Positions 53,488 through 61,556 of a DNA stretch of 64,000 nt are shown here, in pieces. How positions within the stretch are numbered: the first letter of the stretch is position 1; each line of letters opens with the position of its first letter. The stretch is taken from positions 1,054,001-1,118,000 of the forward strand of contig NZ_CP046916.1 of assembly GCF_009789675.1 (NCBI RefSeq). The letters run 5' to 3'. A program made the position numbers and the translations under genes. The notes beneath the pieces are model-generated. The model did no database searches, had not been told where the DNA came from, and saw only the letters and a list, made by a program, of their open reading frames with translations. Source of the DNA: Paraburkholderia acidisoli (lineage in GTDB: Bacteria; Pseudomonadota; Gammaproteobacteria; Burkholderiales; Burkholderiaceae).

Positions 53488-54307
53488 CAGTACGCTCTTC
53501 GAGATTGGGCCGGTCAACGTCGCCGGAAATTTGAATGAGACTCCATGGCTTGAACGATAAGGAGGCAAAAAAACCGCGCCTGCACCATCAGTGCCAGTTA
53601 CCCTCTTTATAAGGCCTCGTTATTCAATGCTGGAACTGGCTTGCGTAAAAAGGTGCCGCGCCGGGTTGCGTCGGCGAAAAGCTTGGGGAGGCACGATGAA
53701 TCGACGCGAATTGCGGGTATTCCCTGATTTGCCCCTGTATTTTTATCGAGTAGCCCGGCGGTTGATGGAATTGTCGCCTCACAAAAAACTGTTGCAAACG
53801 TTTGTGATCGCGGGTGGGCGGTATGGGGCGCGGGCAATGGCGGGGTTGACGCGGGCGGTTGTGGGACGCAGAGATCGAGGGCTCGTCCTAGCCGTCACAC
53901 TTCGATTCGCCGGGATGAAGCTTTGGAGATGGTGGATGCCTGCTTGAACATGCAGTTGTCGTGCAAGCGATCGATGGGGCGGTACATCCCCGCATAGACA
54001 AGCTGGGGTATTTTTCCACTCGGTCAGTAACGTGCTTTGGGTTCGACACCACCGCGGCGAATTAAGCAAATGGGCTTACTCAAACAAACATGGAGTGTTG
54101 AGGCCGCAATCTTTTAGGTAGTTTTTTGCTTAAGCCAAATATTAGTTGGGTTGTAAACCGTAGTGTTCCCACTCCGCTTCCATCTCGAAGCAGGCGACCG
54201 GCGACCCGACGTCGAGTGTACGTCCGTTCGCCAGCGTACATTACGTTCCGCTTTCCTCCGCCAATATTTCCGTCATTGATCCACGTCCAGATGCAACAGG
54301 GGGCAAT
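53488..54307. other. 820-bp region without a confident gene
   Basis: Contains the promoter side of the DapA operon and the palindrome CAAACGTTTG at 53795-53804. An open frame at 53591-53947 (+) and one at 53607-53837 (-) overlap and neither has family features or a clear start. Composition becomes less GC-rich here. Confidence 0.55.
53795..53804. promoter_or_regulatory. CAAACGTTTG palindrome
   Basis: A second copy of the decamer at 6098-6107, about 308 bp upstream of the DapA-family gene. It resembles a LacI/GalR-family half-site pair; function inferred only. Confidence 0.3.
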
Positions 54308-54874
54308 ATGGCCAAATGGCTGGCAGCGCTTTCGGTAGTATTCAACAAAGATCATCAGCACATCGCAACGTGGATACAAACGCTCGTGGTCGTACTGGGA
54401 GTAATCATTGCAAACTTTCAACTGGCGGCAATGGTTGAACAAAATGATATTACTCGTAACACGAAGCTCCATGACTTGCTCGAAGAATATCGCAGGGACA
54501 TCGCACAACCCATCTTTCTCCTCGAGGGTGCGATTATTCGTGCTGGACGTCCGGAGACAAGCGACCAAGAAATGAAAGACGATTTTGCAACCGTTCTCCC
54601 CCAACAAACTCTCGCGAAGTACATCGATTTCCTGAAGCGCATGGAGACTTGTGGAGAAGACCATGTATGCAATCGATCACAAACCTCTGCGTTTGTTTGC
54701 AAGAAAGCCAAGACCACATGGCAAGCCCTGAACTATTATTCGAAGGACGTTCGCTTCGCACCATGGAAGAGCATGGAGATGATGAAATACAGCTCGCAAC
54801 TGGATGATCTAATCGCACGCGAATGCGACTATTTCAGCGCGGTCTGGCTTCGCATGAAGACAGATATTTTCTGA
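54308..54874 (+). CDS. Unknown single-pass membrane protein
   Basis: A 188-residue protein I do not recognise. One membrane segment (about residues 20-41, IATWIQTLVVVLGVIIANFQLAAM) precedes a hydrophilic, mostly helical domain with several Cys (TCGEDHVCNRS, then VCKK, later ECDY) that could form disulfides or bind metal. AGGGGG lies 8 bases before the ATG. Codon use is less GC-rich than in the catabolic island, suggesting an accessory gene. No functional neighbour is evident. Confidence 0.65.
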   Translation: MAKWLAALSVVFNKDHQHIATWIQTLVVVLGVIIANFQLAAMVEQNDITRNTKLHDLLEEYRRDIAQPIFLLEGAIIRAGRPETSDQEMKDDFATVLPQQTLAKYIDFLKRMETCGEDHVCNRSQTSAFVCKKAKTTWQALNYYSKDVRFAPWKSMEMMKYSSQLDDLIARECDYFSAVWLRMKTDIF

Positions 54875-55325
54875 TCTACGGATTATCCCAACCTTACGCG
54901 GAACGCAGGGCGATAAGACCATTCGCCGTGCGCTATTCTCGCGATGCTTAACCATGTCGGGGACTCGATCGGAGCGAATCGATCACTGGTGCCGGCCACC
55001 TCTAACGGCGCCGCCTCTCCCGGCTACGTCGACGCGCGTAGAAGTCATGCAAACGCATCGACCTTCGGCCGGTACGGCAAGAATTCTCCGCTATGCTCAC
55101 AATGGTTCGGATTCCTTTAAAACTAATCTGATAGATAACTACCGAAGCAGCACTTCGAAAAACGCCGTCAACAATCGCCTTACTTTCGCGCCGCTTCGCT
55201 GTCTCTTACCATCTCGTCCCAGACACTGCACACGCCTGAATCACAGAGATTCTTCAGCGTATATGCTTATCGGAAATCGCTAAATCGCTCTGTTATCCCA
55301 AGTTATCGAACGAACGGAGATAGCT
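54875..55325. other. 451-bp intergenic region
   Basis: No supported gene or clear repeat. It contains moderately AT-rich sequence (around 55090-55160) that may hold the alkylsulfatase promoter. Confidence 0.5.
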
Positions 55326-57380
55326 ATGTCCGAATCGAATGACGCGACAAAAACAACGGGTAGAAGGGCCTTCTTGAAGAACGTAGCGGTCGTTGGGGCG
55401 GCTTCGGGGTTCTCCGGCGTGGTGGGCGATTCGTTCGCGCAATCCGGCTCGGCTTTGCCCCCGACCACGCCGGCCGCAAAGCCGGCCACCGCGTCGACGA
55501 TTGCCCTGAACAAGCAATACGCAGACTTCCTCAGTTTCGCCGATGCGCAGGACTTCGAGGACGCGCGCCGGGGACTCGTCGCAACGCTGCCCGAACCGGT
55601 CGTCATACCCGGACCAGGAGGCACGCCAGCATGGGATCTGGCGCAGTTCGCATTCGTCAGCGGCGGCCCCGAGAACAACGCACCGCCCACCGTCAACCCG
55701 AGCCTCTGGCGTAACGCCAAGCTCAACATGAACCACGGACTCTTCGAGGTAGTCGACGGCATATGGCAGGTACGCGGCTATGATCTATCGGTCATGAGCA
55801 TCATTCGCGGCGACACCGGTTATATCGTCGTCGACCCGTTCATCACGACCGAAGTCGCCTCGACAGTTTGGAAACAACTGGTTATTCCGCATCTGGGCGA
55901 TAAACCGATCACGCATGTGATCTATACGCACAGCCATGTCGACCACTACGGCGGGGTGCGCGGCCTGGCAAGCGACGAAGACCTGAACTCCGGCAAGGTG
56001 CAGATCGTGGCGCCCGTCGGCTTCACCGAGGCCGCCGTAGGCGAGAACGTCATTGCGGGAAACGCAATGGGACGCCGGGCGAGTTTCATGTACGGGTCTC
56101 TGCTTCCGCGTAGCGCTGCTGGCATCGTGGATGGAGGTCTGGGTAAAACCACGTCGGTCGGCACGATCACGCTGGCTGTGCCGACCCTGTTCGCCGAAAA
56201 GACCGGACAGAAGATGACGCTCGACGGCGTCGAGGTCGTGGTGCTGATGGCGCCGGAGTCGGAAGCGCCCTCGGAGTTCATGTTCTATCTGCCGAAATAC
56301 AAGGCTTTCTGCGCGGCCGAAGACGCCACGCACACTCTGCACAATCTGTACACGCTTCGTGGCGCCAAAATGCGCGATGGTCTGCTGTGGTCGAAGTATC
56401 TGCAGACGGCGCTCGATATGTTCGGCGGCGACGCACAGGTTCTATTCGCTTCGCACTACTGGCCAACCTGGGGCAACGACCGGATCGTTCCTTTCCTGCG
56501 CGCGCAGCGCGACATGTTCCGCTACCTGCACGACCAAACCTTGCGCATGGCCAACCAGGGCTTGACGCCGCTGGAAATCGGCGAGGCGATGCGGCTGCCA
56601 GACAGTCTCGCCAAACACTGGTATTGCCGCAGCTATTACGGCACGGTCTATCACGACGCCGTGGCGCAATACAACCTGCGTCTCGGCTTTTTCGACGGGG
56701 TGCCGGCCAATCTTCACCGTCTGCCGCCAACCGAAGCCGGAAAGCGTTACGTCGAGTTCATGGGCGGCGCCCCCGCCGTGCTCAGCAAGGCGCGCGCCTA
56801 TTTCAACAAGGGCGACTACCGCTGGGTGGCCGAGGTCGTCAATCAGGTCGTATTCGCCGAACCACAAAACATAGCAGCCCGACAGCTTCTGGCGGACACT
56901 TATGAGCAGTTGGGCTATCAGTCCGAATCCGCTCCCTGGCGCAACTTTTATCTCACCGGCGCGATGGAACTGCGCGACGGCGTGAGGAAGCTGCCGGCGC
57001 CTAATCCGCAGAGCCCCGACACCATTCAGGCGATGCCGCTGCCCATGTTCCTCGACTACCTCGGCATCCGGCTGAACGGCGATCGCGCGGCCGGCAAAAC
57101 GGCGTCGTTCAATCTCTCGCTCACCGACACGAAGGAGCATTACGTCCTCGGCGTCGAAAACAGTGCCCTGCACTATTCACGAGACACGAACGCGCAGAGT
57201 GCCGATGCGACCGTAACGATGTCGCGCGCCGATCTCAACGACATCATGATGGGCAAGACCAATATGCAAAAGCTCGTGATGGCAGGAAACGTGAAGATCG
57301 ACGGCAATAGCCAGAAGTTGGGGGAGTTCGTATCGTGGCTCGATACGTTCGACTTCTGGTTCAACATCGTTACGCCCTGA
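55326..57380 (+). CDS. SdsA1-like alkylsulfatase, Tat-exported MBL-fold enzyme
   Basis: A 684-residue metallo-beta-lactamase-fold sulfatase. A twin-arginine leader (GRRAFLKNVAVVGAASGF) is followed by a Zn motif THSHVDHYGG with His202, His204, Asp206 and His207. EDATHTLHNLYTLRGAKMRD adds the second metal set, then come the alkylsulfatase dimerisation domain (about 430-560) and an SCP2-like C-terminal domain (about 570-684). Relatives cleave SDS and secondary alkyl sulfates to alcohol and sulfate. Length and order match SdsA1. A 172-residue protein follows 9 bp downstream. Confidence 0.92.
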   Translation: MSESNDATKTTGRRAFLKNVAVVGAASGFSGVVGDSFAQSGSALPPTTPAAKPATASTIALNKQYADFLSFADAQDFEDARRGLVATLPEPVVIPGPGGTPAWDLAQFAFVSGGPENNAPPTVNPSLWRNAKLNMNHGLFEVVDGIWQVRGYDLSVMSIIRGDTGYIVVDPFITTEVASTVWKQLVIPHLGDKPITHVIYTHSHVDHYGGVRGLASDEDLNSGKVQIVAPVGFTEAAVGENVIAGNAMGRRASFMYGSLLPRSAAGIVDGGLGKTTSVGTITLAVPTLFAEKTGQKMTLDGVEVVVLMAPESEAPSEFMFYLPKYKAFCAAEDATHTLHNLYTLRGAKMRDGLLWSKYLQTALDMFGGDAQVLFASHYWPTWGNDRIVPFLRAQRDMFRYLHDQTLRMANQGLTPLEIGEAMRLPDSLAKHWYCRSYYGTVYHDAVAQYNLRLGFFDGVPANLHRLPPTEAGKRYVEFMGGAPAVLSKARAYFNKGDYRWVAEVVNQVVFAEPQNIAARQLLADTYEQLGYQSESAPWRNFYLTGAMELRDGVRKLPAPNPQSPDTIQAMPLPMFLDYLGIRLNGDRAAGKTASFNLSLTDTKEHYVLGVENSALHYSRDTNAQSADATVTMSRADLNDIMMGKTNMQKLVMAGNVKIDGNSQKLGEFVSWLDTFDFWFNIVTP

Positions 57381-57389
57381 GGTGAAATC

Positions 57390-57908
57390 ATGTGCGCGAT
57401 CTGCGAATTCAGGATCGAGTTCGGCATAGGCCATCCGCTCGCGCTCAGCGTGGCCGTCGCCACGCGCAAAGCGATCGAATCGGGCCTGGTCGACGAAATG
57501 GAAGCTGACAACGGCGCACTGTCTGCGGCACGCAAACGCTTGTCCGCAGTCGATGCGCTCAATCGTTTGCAAGCGAGTATCGAGGCGGCCCATTCGACCG
57601 ACGATCTGCTCGCGCTCCCCGACTTCTATGTTCTGCTGATCGAGAACGACACGTGGGGATTTTTTCACGCGACCACGGATGGCTTTGCCCCGGACATCGT
57701 GCCCGCCATGCCGGACACGACGACAACCGACGATGCCAGGCGCAGCAATATCATTGTGACCTCCGAGGCCGCGTTGCGTGCGTGGCTTGCCGGTCGTTTC
57801 GACACGACGCATGCGCTCGACACCGGGCTGATCCTGGCCGATGCGCCCGCGATGTCTGCGTCTGATCTTGCACGGATGCTTCACAGCGCGAGCATGCAGG
57901 TCGTCTAG
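57390..57908 (+). CDS. Unknown protein downstream of alkylsulfatase
   Basis: A 172-residue soluble protein of no family I recognise. It opens MCAICEFRIEFGIGHPLALSVAVATRKAI; the CxxC at residues 2-5 could bind metal or be redox active. A middle stretch, LPDFYVLLIENDTWGFFHATTDGF, is strand-rich. The gene starts 9 bp after the alkylsulfatase stop with GAGGTG upstream, so the two are one operon. A partner or maturation role is inferred from this only. Confidence 0.75.
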   Translation: MCAICEFRIEFGIGHPLALSVAVATRKAIESGLVDEMEADNGALSAARKRLSAVDALNRLQASIEAAHSTDDLLALPDFYVLLIENDTWGFFHATTDGFAPDIVPAMPDTTTTDDARRSNIIVTSEAALRAWLAGRFDTTHALDTGLILADAPAMSASDLARMLHSASMQVV

Positions 57909-58147
57909 GTCACACGCCCTGAATGCGACCATTCTCTGCCGCTCTTGCCGAATGGCCGCTTTTGGGTTGCGCTCAGGCTGTCGCGCTACTTCGATGCTAC
58001 CTTGACCTTTGCGGAACGAATGAGTTACGGGTCAGCCCATTCTCGTCATTCGCCTCACGCGCGGCGGTGAGTGACAGCGCAAAGGCGAACGCCTGGATAT
58101 CCCGAAGGTGTAGCTGCTGGATGACAACGCCTTCCTCAGGAGCCTGA

Positions 58148-58915
58148 ATGACACAGCTTGTCCATCACCCTGCGTATCTTTTCATCGCGCTGATTATTCT
58201 AATGTCGGTCGCAGCCTTGATCGGAACCGCGGGGTTATCGCGTTGGGTGCCGCTTTCTGACGATGCGCGCGACAATTACAACGTTGTGCAGGGGGCGACG
58301 CTCACGCTATTGGCCCTGCTGATCGGCTTTACCCTCTCGATGTCCGTGAGTCGTTACGACCAGCGCAAGAACTTCGAGGAGGAGGAAGCTAACGCCATAG
58401 GCACGGAATATTTACGCGTCGAACTGCTTGGCGATTCGCAATCTTCGCCCATCAAACGTTTATTGCGTGACTATGTCGTCGTGCGCATTGAATACTACAA
58501 GACACGCGACGCGCAGGAACTGGAGATCATCAACAGAAAGACCGCCGAAATCCAGAATCAGCTTTGGACGCCGGTGCGCGAATCCGCACAAGCCCAGCCG
58601 AATCCCGTTACAGCGTTAGTTGTGGCGGGCATGAACGACGTCATCAATACCCAAGGTTACACACAGGCCGCGTGGCTTAACCGCATTCCCATCTCGGCGT
58701 GGATACTGATGATCGCGATAGCGTTTTTCAGCAATGTCATGCAAGGGTATGGCGCTCGTGGCGTGACCGGAAGGCGCGTTTTACTTTTTGTACTGCCGAT
58801 CACCGTGTCGCTATCCCTTTCCCTGATCGCCGACGTCGATAGTCCGCGAGGCGGCCTTATCCGCGTGGCGCCCCTTAACCTCATCAGCCTGCAGCAATCA
58901 ATGCCGGTAAATTGA
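58148..58915 (+). CDS. Bestrophin-like (DUF4239) membrane protein
   Basis: A 255-residue integral membrane protein. Two N-terminal segments (about 9-29 and 52-70, the second ATLTLLALLIGFTLSMSVSRYDQRKN) and two C-terminal segments (about 180-200 and 212-230) flank a long helical cytoplasmic part (EEEEANAIGTEYLRVELL). This is the DUF4239 pattern, thought to resemble bestrophin ion channels. AGGAG lies 6 bases before the ATG. Convergent with nhaA; a link to ion or pH balance is possible. Confidence 0.82.
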   Translation: MTQLVHHPAYLFIALIILMSVAALIGTAGLSRWVPLSDDARDNYNVVQGATLTLLALLIGFTLSMSVSRYDQRKNFEEEEANAIGTEYLRVELLGDSQSSPIKRLLRDYVVVRIEYYKTRDAQELEIINRKTAEIQNQLWTPVRESAQAQPNPVTALVVAGMNDVINTQGYTQAAWLNRIPISAWILMIAIAFFSNVMQGYGARGVTGRRVLLFVLPITVSLSLSLIADVDSPRGGLIRVAPLNLISLQQSMPVN

Positions 58916-58955
58916 TCTTTCCGGGAACAAAGCGGCTGGCGATGCTCGCTCATCT

Positions 58956-60302
58956 TCACCCAGCCTTCCGGGCGCAATACAATCCCCACCCTAATCCGGC
59001 ACATCCCGCGACGAACGAACCGAGCAGCACACCCAGCTTTGCCGCATCGAGCGCTCCGGCCCCGGCGAATGCGAGCGTCGCAATGAAAATCGACATCGTG
59101 AAGCCGATGCCCGCTAGCAGCGCGACAAGGCTGACGCCGCGCCAGGACATCTCCGTGGGCAGTCGGCACAGCCCAAGCTTGACCAGAATCCAGCTGGTAA
59201 AAAACACGCCAACAGGCTTACCGACCACCAGCGCCAGCGCGACGCCTAGCATGACCCACGTTGTTTCGTCATTCGCGAAATTGACGCCATCGAGCGGCAC
59301 GCCGGCGTTGGCGAGCGCGAAGAGCGGCATGATCCCGTACGCGACCCACGGATGCAGTGCCCACTGCACTCTCACGACCGGCGGCAAGAGATCGCGCTGT
59401 GCGACACGCAGCGTGTGCAGCGGCTTTTCCAGCCGGTCGAATTCCTGCGCATTCCCAACATCGACTTCGCTCACGTGTTGTGCGGCTTCCGAGAGTTCGA
59501 CCAGCACGCGCTCATGCCCGCGCGAAGACACAACCGGCGTCATCAGCCCGAGCACGACACCGGCGAGCGTCGGGTGCACGCCGCTGACGAACAAACCCGC
59601 CCAGATGACCGCGCCGGGAACGATATAGGCCGTCGCGCGACTGATGTCGAGGCGCTGCATGATGACGACGGCCACGATGCCTGCGCCTGCGAGCGCAAAG
59701 CCGCTGTAGTTCAGTCCCGACGAATAGAACACCGCGATAATCAGCACGGCGATGATGTCGTCGACGATCGCGAGCGTCAGCAGGAATACGCGCACATTGC
59801 CGGGAATCGAGCGTCCGAGAAGCGCAAGCACGCCGACGGCGAACGCGATGTCGGTGGCAGTGGGCACGGCCCAACCCTGAGCCGCGTCCGAGCCGTGATT
59901 CACCGCCAGATAGATGAGCGCCGGCACCGTCACACCGCCCGCCGCCGCAGCGAGAGGCAACGCCGCCTGCCTGAAATCGCTCAACGATCCCGCATGGATT
60001 TCCCGGCGGATTTCCATTCCCACGACCAGAAAAAAGACGGTCATCAGCGCGTCGTTGATCCAGAAATGCAGGGGCTTCGAGAACTCGAATGCGCCCGCGC
60101 CGATCGTCACCGACGCTTCGAAGAGCTCGTGGTACTCCGATGCAAAGGGGGAGTTGGCCCAGATGAGCGCGATCGCGGCCGCAAGAAGCAGGATGATGCC
60201 GCTCGCCGCTTCGACATGGAGGAAGTGTTCGAGCGCGGTGAACGCTTTCTTTGCGATGTGCGTGGGACGGGCGAGCGGGCGTGAGAAGTCGTTTGGTCGC
60301 AT
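58956..60302 (-). CDS. nhaA: Na+/H+ antiporter NhaA
   Basis: A 448-residue Nha[30 protein letters not shown] is the first helix; [17 protein letters not shown] and the paired acidic residues in [16 protein letters not shown] are the ion site. [18 protein letters not shown] and [14 protein letters not shown] are also family hallmarks. It is longer than the E. coli protein by about 60 residues, mainly in the loop after helix 8. Start at 60302 ([13 protein letters not shown]) precedes a typical amphipathic N-terminus. It exports Na+ at alkaline pH. Confidence 0.95.
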   Translation of the reverse strand: MRPNDFSRPLARPTHIAKKAFTALEHFLHVEAASGIILLLAAAIALIWANSPFASEYHELFEASVTIGAGAFEFSKPLHFWINDALMTVFFLVVGMEIRREIHAGSLSDFRQAALPLAAAAGGVTVPALIYLAVNHGSDAAQGWAVPTATDIAFAVGVLALLGRSIPGNVRVFLLTLAIVDDIIAVLIIAVFYSSGLNYSGFALAGAGIVAVVIMQRLDISRATAYIVPGAVIWAGLFVSGVHPTLAGVVLGLMTPVVSSRGHERVLVELSEAAQHVSEVDVGNAQEFDRLEKPLHTLRVAQRDLLPPVVRVQWALHPWVAYGIMPLFALANAGVPLDGVNFANDETTWVMLGVALALVVGKPVGVFFTSWILVKLGLCRLPTEMSWRGVSLVALLAGIGFTMSIFIATLAFAGAGALDAAKLGVLLGSFVAGCAGLGWGLYCARKAG

Positions 60303-60483
60303 GGGCGTGTCAGGTCCCGCGTGGCGGCCCGACCAGCGCGATGTACCTGTCCCGCTGCCGCATGCAGCTAACACCCTGCCTGTATTTTACACAGTGCTTT
60401 CCAAACACCGTGCCTCTGCGCATACGCTGCGTAGCAGGCCGGTGCTGGAAGACGGGAATCAATCAACGTGCGTCCGGGAAAGG

Positions 60484-60843
60484 TTGCCTTTGCCGGCAAT
60501 CGACGTGATCGGCCGGCAGGCGCGGCTGCTTTCGATATGGGCGGAAGGGCCGCGGCTGAAGGAGGACACACAAGCGCGCTTCGGTCACGTCCATGTCGTC
60601 GCGCTGACTTCGCATGATCTGTTCGACGGCGCGTTTCGGGTCATCGCCCGTGACGGCGCCGCGTTGATCCAAATACAGTTGCGCTTGCAAAAGACATTCC
60701 GTGCGCTACCCGGCATGGGCGACAGCGTATTTCAGGAAGCGGCTCGTCACCAGGCGCAGCTTGCCATGACGCAAGCCGAAGATGCGATGGTGCTCGAGGA
60801 CGACAAAGAACGGGTCAGAGCGGTAGCTCGGCACTCGCTGTAA
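60484..60843 (+). CDS. Possible small protein of unknown function
   Basis: A possible 119-residue product in an open frame with protein-like composition (GHVHVVALTSHDLFDGAFRVIARDGAALIQIQLRL). The start is weak: TTG at 60484 or GTG at 60505 are the only nearby choices and the ribosome site is poor. No family recognised. It may be the remnant of a longer gene. Confidence 0.35.
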   Translation: MPLPAIDVIGRQARLLSIWAEGPRLKEDTQARFGHVHVVALTSHDLFDGAFRVIARDGAALIQIQLRLQKTFRALPGMGDSVFQEAARHQAQLAMTQAEDAMVLEDDKERVRAVARHSL

Positions 60844-61556
60844 TGCTTCGCCTCGTCAGCAGCTATTGACCACCATGACGATGTGCACGTGTAATCGCTT
60901 CTGCCACTCAAGCGGGGATTCGACAGATCGGGGCGATGGAAGAGCGCCCAGTGTTGATCGCGTGCCAGCACGAGTCGGAGCGAACAAGGCAAAGCAACTG
61001 GCGGGAAAGCGCTCCATAGCGGACGTATTGCCAACGTTGATCGAACGGCGGCGTTGGGTCGGGCTGAGTCCATCGGTGCCTTGATTTCATCGCCGCGAAG
61101 CGGTCATTGGTGTTTCGCTTCCCAAAAGCGGCCGGTCGCGTCAACGCGTACTCCCGACCCAATGCCGACGGTCGCGCCAGCGCGGCATATAGGACGGCTT
61201 CCAAGGCAGAACGGACATTCGTTTAGGCGTATCGGAAGACCGGAGTTCGGCCGAAGCCGTCGTTCGCGATCCACCTAGGGATCGCACCTAGTTACTTCGC
61301 AAATCGAGCTTTTCGCCAAAATAAAAGTAGCCGAAGGCAGCGAAGACACGGATATTGGCAATCCATTATGCATATATTTCGCGAGCAGTAGCACCTGAAT
61401 GCATAGGCCCCTGGCGACTCGGCCGTGCCGCCTCGTCGCTCCTCAGATAAAAAACGGACGTCACCGAGATCGCTGCGGTGGTCGCATTGGACGACATGCA
61501 TGTTCGTCCGATACTATTGCTTGAACAACAATCCACTGCACGGGCCAAGGAACCAA
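60844..61556. other. 713-bp intergenic stretch, probably decayed
   Basis: No convincing gene. Several short motifs of the form GCGGNCRTT recur (near 61018, 61096, 61124 and 61207), resembling degraded intergenic repeat sequence common in this group. A 7-bp stem GCGATCC/GGATCGC lies at 61266-61285. The stretch forms the border with the AT-rich nuclease gene. Confidence 0.5.
61266..61285. other. Stem-loop GCGATCC-N6-GGATCGC
   Basis: Perfect 7-bp stem with a 6-base loop (ACCTAG), 272 bp before the nuclease-NTPase gene. No U-run. Could be part of a decayed repeat or an island boundary. Confidence 0.4.

Noticed and set aside
53591..53947. Possible 118-residue gene on the plus strand, overlapped by a 76-residue minus-strand frame.
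   Set aside because: Neither has family similarity, signal features or a good ribosome site; the region looks non-coding or decayed.
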